Notes under the pieces: model-generated
Seen by the model: only the letters and a program-made list of their open reading frames with translations
Told to the model about the DNA's origin: nothing
Databases searched by the model: none
Shown: piece after piece, positions 29,438 through 38,131 of the stretch
How positions within the stretch are numbered: the first letter of the stretch is position 1
How the letters are laid out: each line of letters opens with the position of its first letter
From: Weissella confusa
GTDB taxonomy: Bacteria > Bacillota > Bacilli > Lactobacillales > Lactobacillaceae
Length of the DNA: 64,000 nt
Direction: 5' to 3'
Assembly: GCA_041871065.1 (NCBI GenBank)
Contig: CP168942.1
Span: 554,001 to 618,000, forward strand
Position numbers and translations under genes: made by a program

Positions 29438-30174
29438 TGGCAGCGATTGTTGAAGTTAAAGATGTCCACAAGAGTTACGGTAAAAACGAAGTCCTAAAGG
29501 GCATTAGTTTGGACGTTGAAGAAGGCGAAGTTGTCGTTATGATTGGGCCTTCTGGTTCAGGTAAGTCAACTTTCTTGCGTTCACTAAACAAGCTAGAAGA
29601 AATTAATTCTGGTCAAATCAAGATTAATGGTTGGGACTTGGTTGATCCAAAGAACAACATTGATAAGACCCGCGAAACGATTGGGATGGTGTTCCAACAC
29701 TTTAACCTATTCCCACACTTGACGGTTTTGCAAAACATGATGTTGGCACCGGTCGAAGTGGCTGGTCAAACGAAGGCTGAAGCAGAAGAAACAGCGCGTG
29801 CGTTGTTGGCCCGCGTTGGCTTGGCAGATAAGGCAGATGTTAAGCCAAACACTTTGTCAGGTGGACAAAAGCAACGTGTCGCCATTGCGCGTGCGTTGGC
29901 CATGAATCCTAAGATTATGTTGTTTGACGAACCAACGTCAGCCCTTGACCCAGAAATGGTTGGGGATGTCTTGGGTGTTATGAAGGAACTTGCTGAAGAG
30001 GGGATGACGATGATTGTCGTAACCCACGAAATGGGCTTTGCCAAGCAAGTTGCGGATCGTGTTGTATTCTTTGCGGATGGTTACATTCGTGAAGAAGGCA
30101 CACCAGAAGAAGTATTCAACAACCCACAAGATGACCGCACGAAGGAATTCTTGGACAAGGTCTTGAATGTTTAA
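29437..30174 (+). CDS. glnQ: Amino acid ABC transporter ATPase (GlnQ type)
   Basis: 245 residues. Walker [10 protein letters not shown] (about 37-45), Q-loop in [18 protein letters not shown] signature [15 protein letters not shown], Walker [20 protein letters not shown] and the H-loop in VVTHEMGF are all intact. It is the cytoplasmic motor of the preceding fused binding-protein/permease. A bidirectional terminator follows. Confidence 0.92.
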   Translation: MAAIVEVKDVHKSYGKNEVLKGISLDVEEGEVVVMIGPSGSGKSTFLRSLNKLEEINSGQIKINGWDLVDPKNNIDKTRETIGMVFQHFNLFPHLTVLQNMMLAPVEVAGQTKAEAEETARALLARVGLADKADVKPNTLSGGQKQRVAIARALAMNPKIMLFDEPTSALDPEMVGDVLGVMKELAEEGMTMIVVTHEMGFAKQVADRVVFFADGYIREEGTPEEVFNNPQDDRTKEFLDKVLNV

Positions 30175-30183
30175 GCGCAAATG

Positions 30184-30223
30184 AAAACCGCGTATCCACT
30201 GATTTGGTGGGTACGCGGTTTTT
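30184..30223. terminator. Bidirectional terminator between glnQ and the SMR genes
   Basis: aaaaccgcgta / tacgcggtttt stem with inner ccac/gtgg; T tracts on both strands serve glnQ and the converging exporter genes. Confidence 0.85.
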
Positions 30224-30237
30224 AGTTTTAAATGGGG

Positions 30238-30559
30238 TTACTCTGTCAACTTCAAGCCAACAGCAGCTGCTAGAATCAAAGCGATGAACAAGATACGCTT
30301 CCAGTCGCGGGATTCGCCGTAGAAGAGCATACCGACTAGGGTACCACCAACTGTTCCGATTCCCGTCCAAACAGCATAGGCGGTTCCCAATGGAATGTCG
30401 CGGATACCGAGCGATAGGAATGACAGACTAAAGCCGAAGCTAAGTAACAATCCGACAATAGCCCCCAGTGACGGCGACGGTGCCATTCGTTCATCATCAC
30501 AACACCACAACACCACTCGTTTCACCAAGTCCAGCGATAATAATAAATAACCAAGACAT
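30238..30559 (-). pseudogene. YkkD-like small multidrug resistance subunit, frameshifted
   Basis: Read from ATG 30559 (with ggagg in the end of the upstream gene) the protein starts MSWLFIIIAGLGETSGVVVL and then meets two stop codons. A second frame carries a short continuation (MMNEWHRRRHWG), and a third frame carries the rest (AIVGLLLSFGFSLSFLSLGI onward), including the SMR core GTAYAVWTGIGTVGG and the end LILAAAVGLKLTE. Joining the three gives a normal YkkD-type protein of about 105 residues. Two lesions explain it: a gain near the gttgtggtgttgtg repeat (about 30500-30512) and loss of one G in the G run near 30463-30467. Either a decaying gene or, less likely, sequencing error in two places. 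Confidence 0.8.
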
Positions 30560-30560
30560 A

Positions 30561-30884
30561 TTAGGCATCCTCCATAAGCTTCAAACCGATTACGCCGAAT
30601 AACAAAACGGCAATCAATGATAGTTGAATGGCGTTCATGGCCTCACCGTAGAACATCCAGTTTGCAACAATTGTGGCAGCTGTCCCTAGGCCAACGAAGA
30701 TGGCATAAACAGTGCCGACTGGTAACTCGTCACTGGCTTTCAAAATCATAAAGAATGACAGAATCAGTGAAGCGGCTGTGAGCAGGTACATTGGCCAAGT
30801 CTCAGAGTGCTTCATACCAAGCACCCACATGGGCTCTAAGACAACCGCTGCGGCGACTTTTAGCCAGGGGTTTGATAGTTTCAT
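30561..30884 (-). CDS. Small multidrug resistance exporter, YkkC-like (probable guanidinium export)
   Basis: 107 residues with four membrane spans. The conserved span-1 Glu is in VVLEPMWVLGMKHS, and the SMR signature is SDELPVGTVYAIFVGLGTAA. In B. subtilis the YkkC and YkkD subunits act together and are controlled by a guanidine-I riboswitch; here such a riboswitch stands directly upstream on the same strand, so the likely cargo is guanidinium. Ribosome site aaggaga. The partner subunit gene downstream is frameshifted, so this subunit would have to work alone or with a partner encoded elsewhere. Confidence 0.88.
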   Translation of the reverse strand: MKLSNPWLKVAAAVVLEPMWVLGMKHSETWPMYLLTAASLILSFFMILKASDELPVGTVYAIFVGLGTAATIVANWMFYGEAMNAIQLSLIAVLLFGVIGLKLMEDA

Positions 30885-30912
30885 ATAAATCTCCTTGACG
30901 CATTAAAACAAG

Positions 30913-31027
30913 AAAAGCCTGGGAGTTAGCGGCACATTTGTCGTTAACTCCCAGGCTTTTGTCCTTCCGTGTACGTGCAAAGCACGCGTTTGCTCTTGGA
31001 CCAGACCACTACGTGCGGAACCCTAGC
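30913..31027 (-). promoter_or_regulatory. Guanidine-I (ykkC) riboswitch with terminator
   Basis: Read on the minus strand: CTAGGGTTCCG (31026-31016), GGTCTGGTCC (31007-30998) followed by aagag, and ACACGGAAGGACAAAAGCC ending in TGGGAG (30972-30948). These are the conserved blocks of the ykkC subtype 1 aptamer. The 3' part of the aptamer also forms the 5' arm of a 16-base perfect terminator stem (30960-30945 with 30928-30913), followed by a T-rich tract. Guanidine binding should hold the shared strand and let transcription continue, an ON switch for the SMR gene 29 bases further on. Confidence 0.92.
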
Positions 31028-31034
31028 AAACTTT

Positions 31035-31625
31035 TTAATGCGATTTAATTGATGATTCCAGTCTATCAGACTGGGTTTGACCTGGCAACTCGGTATGCAA
31101 TTCGTAAGACGACCCGAGCATGCGCTGGGGTGTTGCGAAGAATGACAGCCAAGGAGCTGTGCGACCGCTGGCGATAAATTGCCAACGATCCAAGAAGGCA
31201 GCAATCAAAACGAGTTGCGCTTCATTTGGCTCATCATAAATGTTGATGGCCAAACGACCATCGTTATTTGGCTGCGTGATTGCCAGTTGGTGGTGTAGGT
31301 GGGTGATTTGAAATTTTTGTTTGTCCAGATTACCCAGAATTAACCAATTCAAACCACTCACAAATGATATTTCGTGTAGTTGCAATGATAGGCCGATTGA
31401 ACCTACTTGCTGCCCGTTAACTGTCATTGTGAAACGGGGCAGAAAACCTAATGAAGCCTGTTCGAGTTCGGCTAAGACCGTTGCGCTTTGATTAAGTATT
31501 CGAAGGGTATTACCCTTTTGACCCATTTCTCCGGTAATATAATAAGCGATGGCTCCGGTAGCGTCTGTTACAAGACTCATGCCGGTTGCCGAGTGGGTAA
31601 CTTGTGTTAATCGTAATTGACGCAT
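31035..31625 (-). CDS. LURP-one-related (tubby-like fold) protein, probable
   Basis: 196 residues, cytoplasmic, no membrane span. Repeating beta-strand pattern with ITGEMGQKGNTLRILN and AELEQASLGFLPRFTMTVNG resembles LURP-one-related/YxjI-type beta-barrel proteins, whose bacterial role is unclear. The match is by pattern only. Strong aaggagga ribosome site. It is divergent from ung, sharing a 58-base promoter region, and ends eight bases before the riboswitch, so the riboswitch promoter probably lies inside its 3' end. Confidence 0.6.
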   Translation of the reverse strand: MRQLRLTQVTHSATGMSLVTDATGAIAYYITGEMGQKGNTLRILNQSATVLAELEQASLGFLPRFTMTVNGQQVGSIGLSLQLHEISFVSGLNWLILGNLDKQKFQITHLHHQLAITQPNNDGRLAINIYDEPNEAQLVLIAAFLDRWQFIASGRTAPWLSFFATPQRMLGSSYELHTELPGQTQSDRLESSIKSH

Positions 31626-31683
31626 CCCAAAGTCCTCCTTATGACTATTATATAGAATTCACAGAAGAAAAGCGGTGATTAAC

Positions 31684-32349
31684 ATGGAGAAATTATCAAA
31701 AACAGATTGGTGGGGACCGTTGCAAACTGCTATGGGCCCCGAATATTGGGAACGTGTGGCAACCTTTTTGAAGGATGTTTATGCACATGGTGAGGTCTAT
31801 CCGGCCTTGCCAAATGTTTTTGCAGCACTTGTTGCGACACCTCTAACTGATGTCAAAGTTGTGATCCTTGGTCAAGATCCGTATCCAAATCCAGGTCAGG
31901 CGCAGGGGTTAAGTTTTTCGGTACCGGCTGAAATGGCCTTGCCTAAATCCTTAATCAATATTTATCGAGAACTGGCGGATGATTTGCAAGGTGCAGTGCC
32001 AGCTGATGGTGATTTGCATCGTTGGGCAGAACAGGGTGTCTTATTGTTGAATACTGTGCTCACTGTGCCAGCCCATCAAGCAGGTGGGCATGCTGGCCAA
32101 ATTTGGGAACCACTAACTGATGCCATTATTTCATTAGTTGCCCAGCAAGCGCAGCCAACTGTCTTTATTCTTTGGGGCAAGCAGGCTCAGGCCAAGCGCA
32201 AGCTAATTGTCGGTGAACACAATTTGATTTTAGAAGCGCCGCATCCAAGTCCCTTGTCAGCTTATCGTGGATTTTTCGGGTCAAAGCCATTTAGTCAAAC
32301 GAATGATTTTCTGCGTGAAAACGGCGTTAAACCAATTAATTGGGCTTGA
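31684..32349 (+). CDS. ung: Uracil-DNA glycosylase
   Basis: 221 residues from ATG 31684 (a GTG at 31675 is also open). The catalytic Asp is in VVILGQDPYPNPGQAQGLSF and the DNA-intercalation/His motif is HPSPLSAYRGFFGSKPFS. It removes uracil from DNA as the first step of base excision repair. The water-activating loop reads GQDPYPNP, where many homologues have GQDPYHGP. It is the first gene of a run with pta and tsaE, an order common in lactobacilli. Confidence 0.94.
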   Translation: MEKLSKTDWWGPLQTAMGPEYWERVATFLKDVYAHGEVYPALPNVFAALVATPLTDVKVVILGQDPYPNPGQAQGLSFSVPAEMALPKSLINIYRELADDLQGAVPADGDLHRWAEQGVLLLNTVLTVPAHQAGGHAGQIWEPLTDAIISLVAQQAQPTVFILWGKQAQAKRKLIVGEHNLILEAPHPSPLSAYRGFFGSKPFSQTNDFLRENGVKPINWA

Positions 32350-32459
32350 TGTGAAAAAAATCACAATATTTCCCCCTTTTCACTAGTAAATGGGCTGATT
32401 ATTTGTAATAATAGGTTTTGTAATATAAATAACGATTTTAAAAGTGGAGGTTTTCCATC

Positions 32460-33437
32460 ATGGAACTCTTTGAACAATTGTCATCACAAATTAAGGGTCA
32501 AGGTAAGACTTTGGTATTCCCTGAAGGGGAAGACATACGTATCCAAGGCGCAGCTATTCGTTTGGCTGCCGAAGAATTGGTAAAGCCAATTTTGTTGGGT
32601 AACAAGGCTGAAATCGAAGCAACTGCAGCAGCAAACAACTTCGACTTGTCAGGTGTTCAAATCGTGGACCCAGCTGAGTATCCAGCTGAAGCCCGTGAGA
32701 AGATGGTTGATGCATTGGTTGAGCGTCGTAACGGTAAGACAGACGCGGCTACTGCTTCAAAGTGGTTGGAAGACGTAAACTACTTCGGAACGATGTTGGT
32801 ATACCTTGGTGTTGCTGACGGTATGGTTTCAGGTGCAACTCACCCAACTGGTGACACTGTACGTCCTGCTTTGCAAATCATCAAGACGGCACCAGGTTCA
32901 TCACGTATCTCAGGTGCATTCGTGATGCAACGCGATGATGAGCGTTACATCTTTGCCGATGCTGCTATCAACATCGACATCGATGCACAAACGATGGCTG
33001 AAATTGCTATCCAATCAGCTAACACGGCTAAGGTATTTGGAATCGATCCTAAGGTTGCAATGTTGAGCTTCTCAACGAAGGGTTCAGCTAAGGCACCACA
33101 AGTTGATAAGGTTGCTGAAGCAACGTTGTTGGCTAAGACGGCTGCTCCTGAGTTGGCTATTGATGGTGAATTGCAATTCGACGCTGCCTTTGTAGAGTCA
33201 GTTGCTGCTGCTAAGGCGCCAGAATCAGAGGTTGCTGGTCACGCTAACGTCTTCGTATTCCCTGACTTGCAATCAGGTAACATCGGTTACAAGATTGCAC
33301 AACGTTTGGGTGGTTTCGAAGCTATCGGACCTGTTTTGCAAGGTTTGGCAAAGCCAATCTCAGACTTGTCACGTGGTGCTAACGAAGAAGATGTCTACAA
33401 GGTAGCCATCATCACGGCAGCCCAAGCAATGGCCTAA
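32460..33437 (+). CDS. pta: Phosphate acetyltransferase
   Basis: 325 residues, the short single-domain form. Characteristic segments are VFPEGEDIRIQGAAIRLA, MVSGATHPTGDTVRPALQII, MLSFSTKGSAKAP and VFPDLQSGNIGYK. It interconverts acetyl-phosphate and acetyl-CoA. In a phosphoketolase fermenter it directs acetyl-phosphate toward ethanol and NAD+ regeneration, so strong expression is expected; codon bias fits. The 110-base gap before it is AT-rich, with promoter-like sequence near 32400-32430 and a gtggagg ribosome site. No cre site was found there. Confidence 0.95.
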   Translation: MELFEQLSSQIKGQGKTLVFPEGEDIRIQGAAIRLAAEELVKPILLGNKAEIEATAAANNFDLSGVQIVDPAEYPAEAREKMVDALVERRNGKTDAATASKWLEDVNYFGTMLVYLGVADGMVSGATHPTGDTVRPALQIIKTAPGSSRISGAFVMQRDDERYIFADAAINIDIDAQTMAEIAIQSANTAKVFGIDPKVAMLSFSTKGSAKAPQVDKVAEATLLAKTAAPELAIDGELQFDAAFVESVAAAKAPESEVAGHANVFVFPDLQSGNIGYKIAQRLGGFEAIGPVLQGLAKPISDLSRGANEEDVYKVAIITAAQAMA

Positions 33438-33453
33438 TTAAAGATTGAAAATG

Positions 33454-33487
33454 AACTCATGGATCGATTGGTCCGTGAGTTTTTTTG
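33454..33487 (+). terminator. Terminator after pta
   Basis: aactcatgga / tccgtgagtt stem with seven T. Confidence 0.9.
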
Positions 33488-33576
33488 TTCCCAAATTGGT
33501 GAGAGAAACGCCTAAAAACGTAGTCCCGCTAATGGGAAACGGCTTCCTTTTTCGTCTGTAATCTGTCTGTCAAAAA

Positions 33577-33585
33577 TGGTATACT
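33577..33585 (+). promoter_or_regulatory. Extended -10 promoter placing the start at the tsaE ATG
   Basis: TGG followed by TATACT (33580-33585), an extended -10. The expected start point, 6-8 bases on, coincides with ATG 33593, and no ribosome site lies between. Confidence 0.6.
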
Positions 33586-33592
33586 TATAGCT

Positions 33593-34066
33593 ATGAGATT
33601 AGCAGTGAATACAGTAGAAGAAACACAAGCATTGGCTGCTAAACTAGCGGCCAATGTCCAACCAGGGGACACGATCTTATTGAACGGTGACCTTGGTGCC
33701 GGAAAAACAACCTTTACCCAAGGATTTGCCAGGGCGCTTGGTATTAAGCGTCCTTTGAAGAGTCCGACATTTACATTGGTACGTGAATATCAAACAGAAA
33801 ATTTCCCACTATACCACTTGGACGTTTATCGTTTGGGTGAAGAAGGTGGGGCTGAAGAATTAGGCCTAGCTGAATATTTTGGCGGTGAGGGTGTTGCTTT
33901 GATTGAATGGTCAGAGTTTATCCAATCTGAATTGCCAACTGATGTGTTAACGATTGACTTGGATCGTGTCGCATCAGACACGACAGGTAACCAACGCACA
34001 ATTACGGTTAGTGCAAAAGGCCCTCGTAGCCAGGCACTATTAGCAGCTGTCGAAGGAGAAGCGTAA
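33593..34066 (+). CDS. tsaE: TsaE, ATPase of the threonylcarbamoyl-adenosine tRNA complex
   Basis: 157 residues. Walker A GDLGAGKTTF (about 29-38), followed by KSPTFTLVREYQ and YHLDVYRLGEEG, and the Walker B-like VALIEWSE. With TsaB and TsaD it makes the t6A37 modification of ANN-decoding tRNAs. No ribosome site precedes ATG 33593; an extended -10 box sits so close that the mRNA would be nearly leaderless. The next gene overlaps its stop codon, and tsaB/tsaD are not nearby. Confidence 0.92.
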   Translation: MRLAVNTVEETQALAAKLAANVQPGDTILLNGDLGAGKTTFTQGFARALGIKRPLKSPTFTLVREYQTENFPLYHLDVYRLGEEGGAEELGLAEYFGGEGVALIEWSEFIQSELPTDVLTIDLDRVASDTTGNQRTITVSAKGPRSQALLAAVEGEA

Positions 34067-34578
34067 TGGATGTCATGATTAGACCAGCTGAAGGTCAAGA
34101 TGCTAAGCCAATGTTGGCGTTGTTGCATCAGTTGCAATCAGAATCAACGACCTTCATGGTGGCTCAGGATTTGGGCAAAGTTGATGATGTAACCGAGGCC
34201 GATAATATCAGCTACTTACAATCAACGACCAACAACATTATTTTGTTGGCAGCTAGTGACGAAGGTGACTTGTTTGGCATTATTTCAGCGGCTGCGTTAC
34301 CAAATCAACCACGCGAAGTGGAAGTAGGTGTGGCAGTACTTGAAGCTTATCAAGGCTTTGGCTTGGCCCAAGCCTTGATTGCGGAAATGTTGGATTGGGC
34401 AACTGATTATAGCTCAGTCGATATCATCCGTTTGACGGTGCAAGCACATAACGCGCCGGCTATTCATATTTATGAGAAGTTTGGCTTTGAGCGTGTAGCT
34501 GGTTCTGATGCAATCGTCCTTGACGGTGCAGGCAAGCCGGTAGCAGCCTTTGATATGATGCTCGACATTAGAAACTAA
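34066..34578 (+). CDS. GNAT-family N-acetyltransferase
   Basis: 170 residues. Acetyl-CoA binding motif VAVLEAYQGFGLAQALIAEM (Q/R-x-x-G-x-G/A pattern), followed by RLTVQAHNAPAIHIYEKFGF, the usual GNAT C-terminal motif. It overlaps the tsaE stop (TAATG). In many Firmicutes rimI, which acetylates ribosomal protein S18, sits among the tsa genes; this protein is longer and more similar to general GNATs, so the substrate is left open. Confidence 0.85.
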   Translation: MDVMIRPAEGQDAKPMLALLHQLQSESTTFMVAQDLGKVDDVTEADNISYLQSTTNNIILLAASDEGDLFGIISAAALPNQPREVEVGVAVLEAYQGFGLAQALIAEMLDWATDYSSVDIIRLTVQAHNAPAIHIYEKFGFERVAGSDAIVLDGAGKPVAAFDMMLDIRN

Positions 34579-34597
34579 CAATTGAGGAATAGATAAC

Positions 34598-35131
34598 ATG
34601 AATTTTGTCGCAATGGACTTTGAAACAGCGAGTGCACAGCGTCATAGTGCCGTTTCAATGGCACTTGTGGTGGTGCGCGACAATGTACTCGTTGATGAAT
34701 TTTATACGTTAATTAAGCCGGAATCATATTTCGATGCCCGCAATACCAAAATTCACGGTATTACGGAAGCGGATGTTGCTGATGCACCGAAGTTTCCAGC
34801 AGTATGGGATCACATCAAGCAATTTTATACACCAAATCAATTAGTGATTGCGCACAATGCGCCATTTGATAATGGGGTATTGCGTGAGACGTTAGGACAC
34901 TATGGTATTTCAGCGCCACATTATTTGTCGTTGGACACTGTCCGTACCTCACGCAAGTTGTATCCCCAACTACCAAATCACAAGCTGAACACAGTTGCAG
35001 CTGCGTTGAACATTGATTTGGAACACCACCACAACGCTTTGGATGATACGGTTGCAGCAGCACGCATCTTGGTGACACAAGCTGAGCAATTCGGGGTTGA
35101 TCCATTGAAACAATTAGTAAAAGTTATTTAG
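34598..35131 (+). CDS. DnaQ-like 3'-5' exonuclease
   Basis: 177 residues consisting of one DEDDh exonuclease domain: Exo I FVAMDFETA, the NTKIHGIT segment, Exo II VIAHNAPFDNGVL, Exo III HHNALDDTVAAARIL with the catalytic His and Asp. It resembles the free-standing epsilon-like proteins of lactic acid bacteria used in repair or RNA turnover; it is not fused to a polymerase or helicase. Translation is probably coupled to the GNAT gene (20-base gap) and to murB. Confidence 0.88.
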   Translation: MNFVAMDFETASAQRHSAVSMALVVVRDNVLVDEFYTLIKPESYFDARNTKIHGITEADVADAPKFPAVWDHIKQFYTPNQLVIAHNAPFDNGVLRETLGHYGISAPHYLSLDTVRTSRKLYPQLPNHKLNTVAAALNIDLEHHHNALDDTVAAARILVTQAEQFGVDPLKQLVKVI

Positions 35132-35144
35132 CGGAGAAAGAGTG

Positions 35145-36038
35145 ATGACAACACAACTAAAGACAGCCTTTCCAGGGCTAGAAATTCAACAAAACGTTGA
35201 TTTGTCAGCATACACAAACACACGAGTTGGTGGAAATGCCGAATGGGCATTCTGGCCACATGATGACGAAGAGTTACGTGATGTCTTGTTGTACGCCAAC
35301 GACAATGAAATGCCGGTGACAGTCCTTGGAAATGCGTCTAACTTGATTATTACGGATGCTGGTCTAGTGGGCTTAGTTATTTTCTTGACTAAGATGACTG
35401 ACATCGCAGTATCTGGTACGCGCATTAAAGCCCATGCTGGAGCTGCCATTATTGATGTGACCCAAGTAGCTCGTGAACATGATTTGTCAGGTATCGAGTG
35501 GGCTGCAGGTATCCCCGGTTCCGTTGGTGGTGCCGTTTACATGAACGCAGGCGCTTACGGTGGTCAGGTTGATGAATGGCTTGAATCAGCTGACGTTATG
35601 ACGCCAACTGGTGAAATTAAGACGTACACAAACGAAGAATTGGCATTTGCCTACCGCCACAGTTTGGTACAAGAAACCGGCGATGTCATCTTGGCCGCAA
35701 CATTTAAGTTGGAACCAGGAGATAGTGCTGAAATTGAAGCCAAGATGGAAGATTTCAACCAAAAGCGTGCAAGTAAGCAACCTTTGGAGTTCCCATCTTG
35801 CGGTTCTGTGTTCAAGCGTCCAGAAGGTTACTTTGCTGGCAAATTGATTATGGATGCTGGCTTGCAAGGCTTCCAAATTGGGGGCGCACAAGTGTCAACA
35901 AAGCACGCAGGCTTCATCGTAAATCGTGGGAATGCAACCGGTTCAGATTACATCAACGTGATTAAGCACGTGCAATCAGTCGTCAAGGAAAAGTTTGGCG
36001 TTGATTTAGAAACTGAAGTGCGTATTTTGGGATTGTAA
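35145..36038 (+). CDS. murB: UDP-N-acetylenolpyruvoylglucosamine reductase
   Basis: 297 residues from ATG 35145 (GTG 35142 is the frame limit). FAD-binding signatures TNTRVGGNAEWAF and VLGNASNLIITDAG, AGIPGSVGGAVYMNAGAYGG, the YRHS segment, and the active-site Ser in FPSCGSVFKRPEGYFAG are present. It makes UDP-MurNAc for peptidoglycan. Ribosome site ggagaaag. It lies in a run with the exonuclease and the CPA1 antiporter. Confidence 0.95.
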   Translation: MTTQLKTAFPGLEIQQNVDLSAYTNTRVGGNAEWAFWPHDDEELRDVLLYANDNEMPVTVLGNASNLIITDAGLVGLVIFLTKMTDIAVSGTRIKAHAGAAIIDVTQVAREHDLSGIEWAAGIPGSVGGAVYMNAGAYGGQVDEWLESADVMTPTGEIKTYTNEELAFAYRHSLVQETGDVILAATFKLEPGDSAEIEAKMEDFNQKRASKQPLEFPSCGSVFKRPEGYFAGKLIMDAGLQGFQIGGAQVSTKHAGFIVNRGNATGSDYINVIKHVQSVVKEKFGVDLETEVRILGL

Positions 36039-36064
36039 TTTGTAATTGAATTAGGGGAGGATTT

Positions 36065-38122
36065 ATGGAGTTATTACAAACCATAGTGGCGTTAACGTCA
36101 TTGGTGGTCATTAGTAATATTTTGTCTCACTTCCTCAAACGTGTGCCGGTCAGCTTGATCCAAATCGCTTTGGGTCTGCTGGCCGCTTTGTTTTTTAATC
36201 TACACGTTGAGTTAGAGACAGAATGGTTCTTGTTGCTGTTTATTGCACCGCTTTTGTATTCCGATGCTTGGCGCTTTCCAAAGAAAGAACTTTGGGAGCT
36301 TCGCGGAGCCATTTTCGGGAATGCCATTTTATTGGTATTTATTACGACAATCTTAGGCGGATTTATTATTTATGCTTTGGTACCGGAGTTACCATTACCG
36401 GTCGCTTTGGCCATCGCGGCTATCTTGTCACCGACTGATCCGGTGGCCGTGGCAGCGATTGCCAAGCAGGCTAAATTACCACCATCAATCATGCACTTGG
36501 TTGCTGGTGAAAGTTTGATTAACGATGCCAGTGGTTTGGTGGGATTCAAGTTTGCTGTCGCAGCTGCCTCAGCGGGAACGTTCTCACTATTTGCCGCAAC
36601 ATCTAACTTCCTATACATCTCTTTGATGGGAACGGTTGTTGGATTAGTATTGGGATTTGCATTGAACACCTTGGGCGACTGGTTATCAGCTCACGGTAAT
36701 ACTGATGTTGTCTTCCGCGTGGTGTTACAACTGTTCACACCATTCTTGGTTTACCTTTTGGCGGAAGAATTACACACATCTGGTGTTATCGCAGTCGTGG
36801 TGGCTGCTATTGTCCAGAATTTGCACACGCAGAATGACGCAGATTATTCTGGTGAGTTGCACGTGGTTGGTATCAATACCTGGAACGTGTTTGGTTATCT
36901 TTTGAATGGCTATATTTTCGTTATCTTGGGAATTGAATTGCCATTGGCGACGAACCTCGGAAATTCAGTTTCACTACCAATGGCGTTGCTATATGCTGTC
37001 ATTACGTGGCTGGTCATCTTCGGTATGCGTGTGATTTGGACATACATTAACCAATGGGTTCGCTTGAAGAACCACAAGAACGAAACCGCTTCTTGGCGTG
37101 TGGCGTTGTTGTCAGGATTATCAGGTGTCCGTGGTGCCGTGACAATGGCCGGTGTGTTGTCTGTGCCATTGATGACAGACTCAGGGTTACCATTCCCACA
37201 ACGTTCACTGATGCTATTTATTGCAGCGATTGCGATTATCATTTCGTTGTTGGCTGCGGTTATCTTTTTGCCACTGTTGGCTGAAAAGCCCAAGACACAG
37301 GTGCCACCTGGTGACACAGAAGCGCATCCGGTCGTTGCCCAACACATGTCTGAAGCACGTGCGCGTGTTTATGTGTTGCAGTCAGCGGTTCGTGAAATTG
37401 AGACACGTCGTCGTGAATCAAATCAAGCGATTGCCTACGAAATTATTTTGCGTTACCAAATGCAAATTCGTCAGTTGCAGATGCGCTTTATGAAGGCGGA
37501 TAAGTTGAGCCCAATTTTGAAGGCTGAAATCAACCTACGTGAAATTGCGTTGGATGCTGAGCGTAGTGCGCTACGAAAGCTATTAGTTGAAGAGCGCATT
37601 ACACCACTGGTCTTTGCGAGTGAAAACCGTCGCATTGATCGTATGGAAGCTGACTTGGACGACTTGGTGACGCACGATAAGCGCAAGCGCACGTGGCGTC
37701 AGTTGAAGCGGTTTGTTATCATGACACGACGTTCAATTCGTGTTTGGTTGAGTGATGATTCATCTGATCGCTTGATTGCTGAGTACAAGGTCGCTCGTCA
37801 TGAGGCGGCTAAGGAAGCGATTGCTGCGATTTCGGATTATCTTGAGAGTGAAGCTGGTCAAGCTTCAAAGACTGATCAAACGGCAGCTTACAATTTGATT
37901 ATTACGTACCGTTCACGCCTTGAGCACGACAAGCATGACCATGGTGGTCCGCAACAAGAAGCCTTGGTTCGCATGGACCTAGAAGTTGCCGGTTTGAATG
38001 CCCAACGTGAAGCGACGCAACATTTGTACGACGCGCACTTTATCTCAGCGGAGACGGGGTTGAATATTCGTCAGATGATTAATTTTGCTGAAGCTGGTAT
38101 GTTGACTGATGAAGAAGAATAG
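36065..38122 (+). CDS. CPA1-family Na+/H+ antiporter
   Basis: 685 residues. The first about 410 residues hold about 12 spans with the CPA1 ion-site motifs AILSPTDPVAVAAIAKQA and VAGESLINDASGLVGFKFA; a long hydrophilic, charged, helical cytoplasmic domain (about 420-685) follows, possibly regulatory. Exchanges Na+ (or K+) for H+, useful for pH and osmotic balance. Only nine bases separate it from cdaA, whose product c-di-AMP controls K+ and osmolyte transport in Firmicutes; the neighbourhood makes a c-di-AMP link plausible, but no RCK_C domain is recognisable in the tail. Confidence 0.88.
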   Translation: MELLQTIVALTSLVVISNILSHFLKRVPVSLIQIALGLLAALFFNLHVELETEWFLLLFIAPLLYSDAWRFPKKELWELRGAIFGNAILLVFITTILGGFIIYALVPELPLPVALAIAAILSPTDPVAVAAIAKQAKLPPSIMHLVAGESLINDASGLVGFKFAVAAASAGTFSLFAATSNFLYISLMGTVVGLVLGFALNTLGDWLSAHGNTDVVFRVVLQLFTPFLVYLLAEELHTSGVIAVVVAAIVQNLHTQNDADYSGELHVVGINTWNVFGYLLNGYIFVILGIELPLATNLGNSVSLPMALLYAVITWLVIFGMRVIWTYINQWVRLKNHKNETASWRVALLSGLSGVRGAVTMAGVLSVPLMTDSGLPFPQRSLMLFIAAIAIIISLLAAVIFLPLLAEKPKTQVPPGDTEAHPVVAQHMSEARARVYVLQSAVREIETRRRESNQAIAYEIILRYQMQIRQLQMRFMKADKLSPILKAEINLREIALDAERSALRKLLVEERITPLVFASENRRIDRMEADLDDLVTHDKRKRTWRQLKRFVIMTRRSIRVWLSDDSSDRLIAEYKVARHEAAKEAIAAISDYLESEAGQASKTDQTAAYNLIITYRSRLEHDKHDHGGPQQEALVRMDLEVAGLNAQREATQHLYDAHFISAETGLNIRQMINFAEAGMLTDEEE

Positions 38123-38131
38123 GGGGACGTT

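Noticed and set aside
30238..30528. Intact 96-residue SMR protein starting at TTG 30528
   Set aside because: The first about 20 residues do not fit the family, while the true N-terminus is found in another frame from ATG 30559; treated as a pseudogene.
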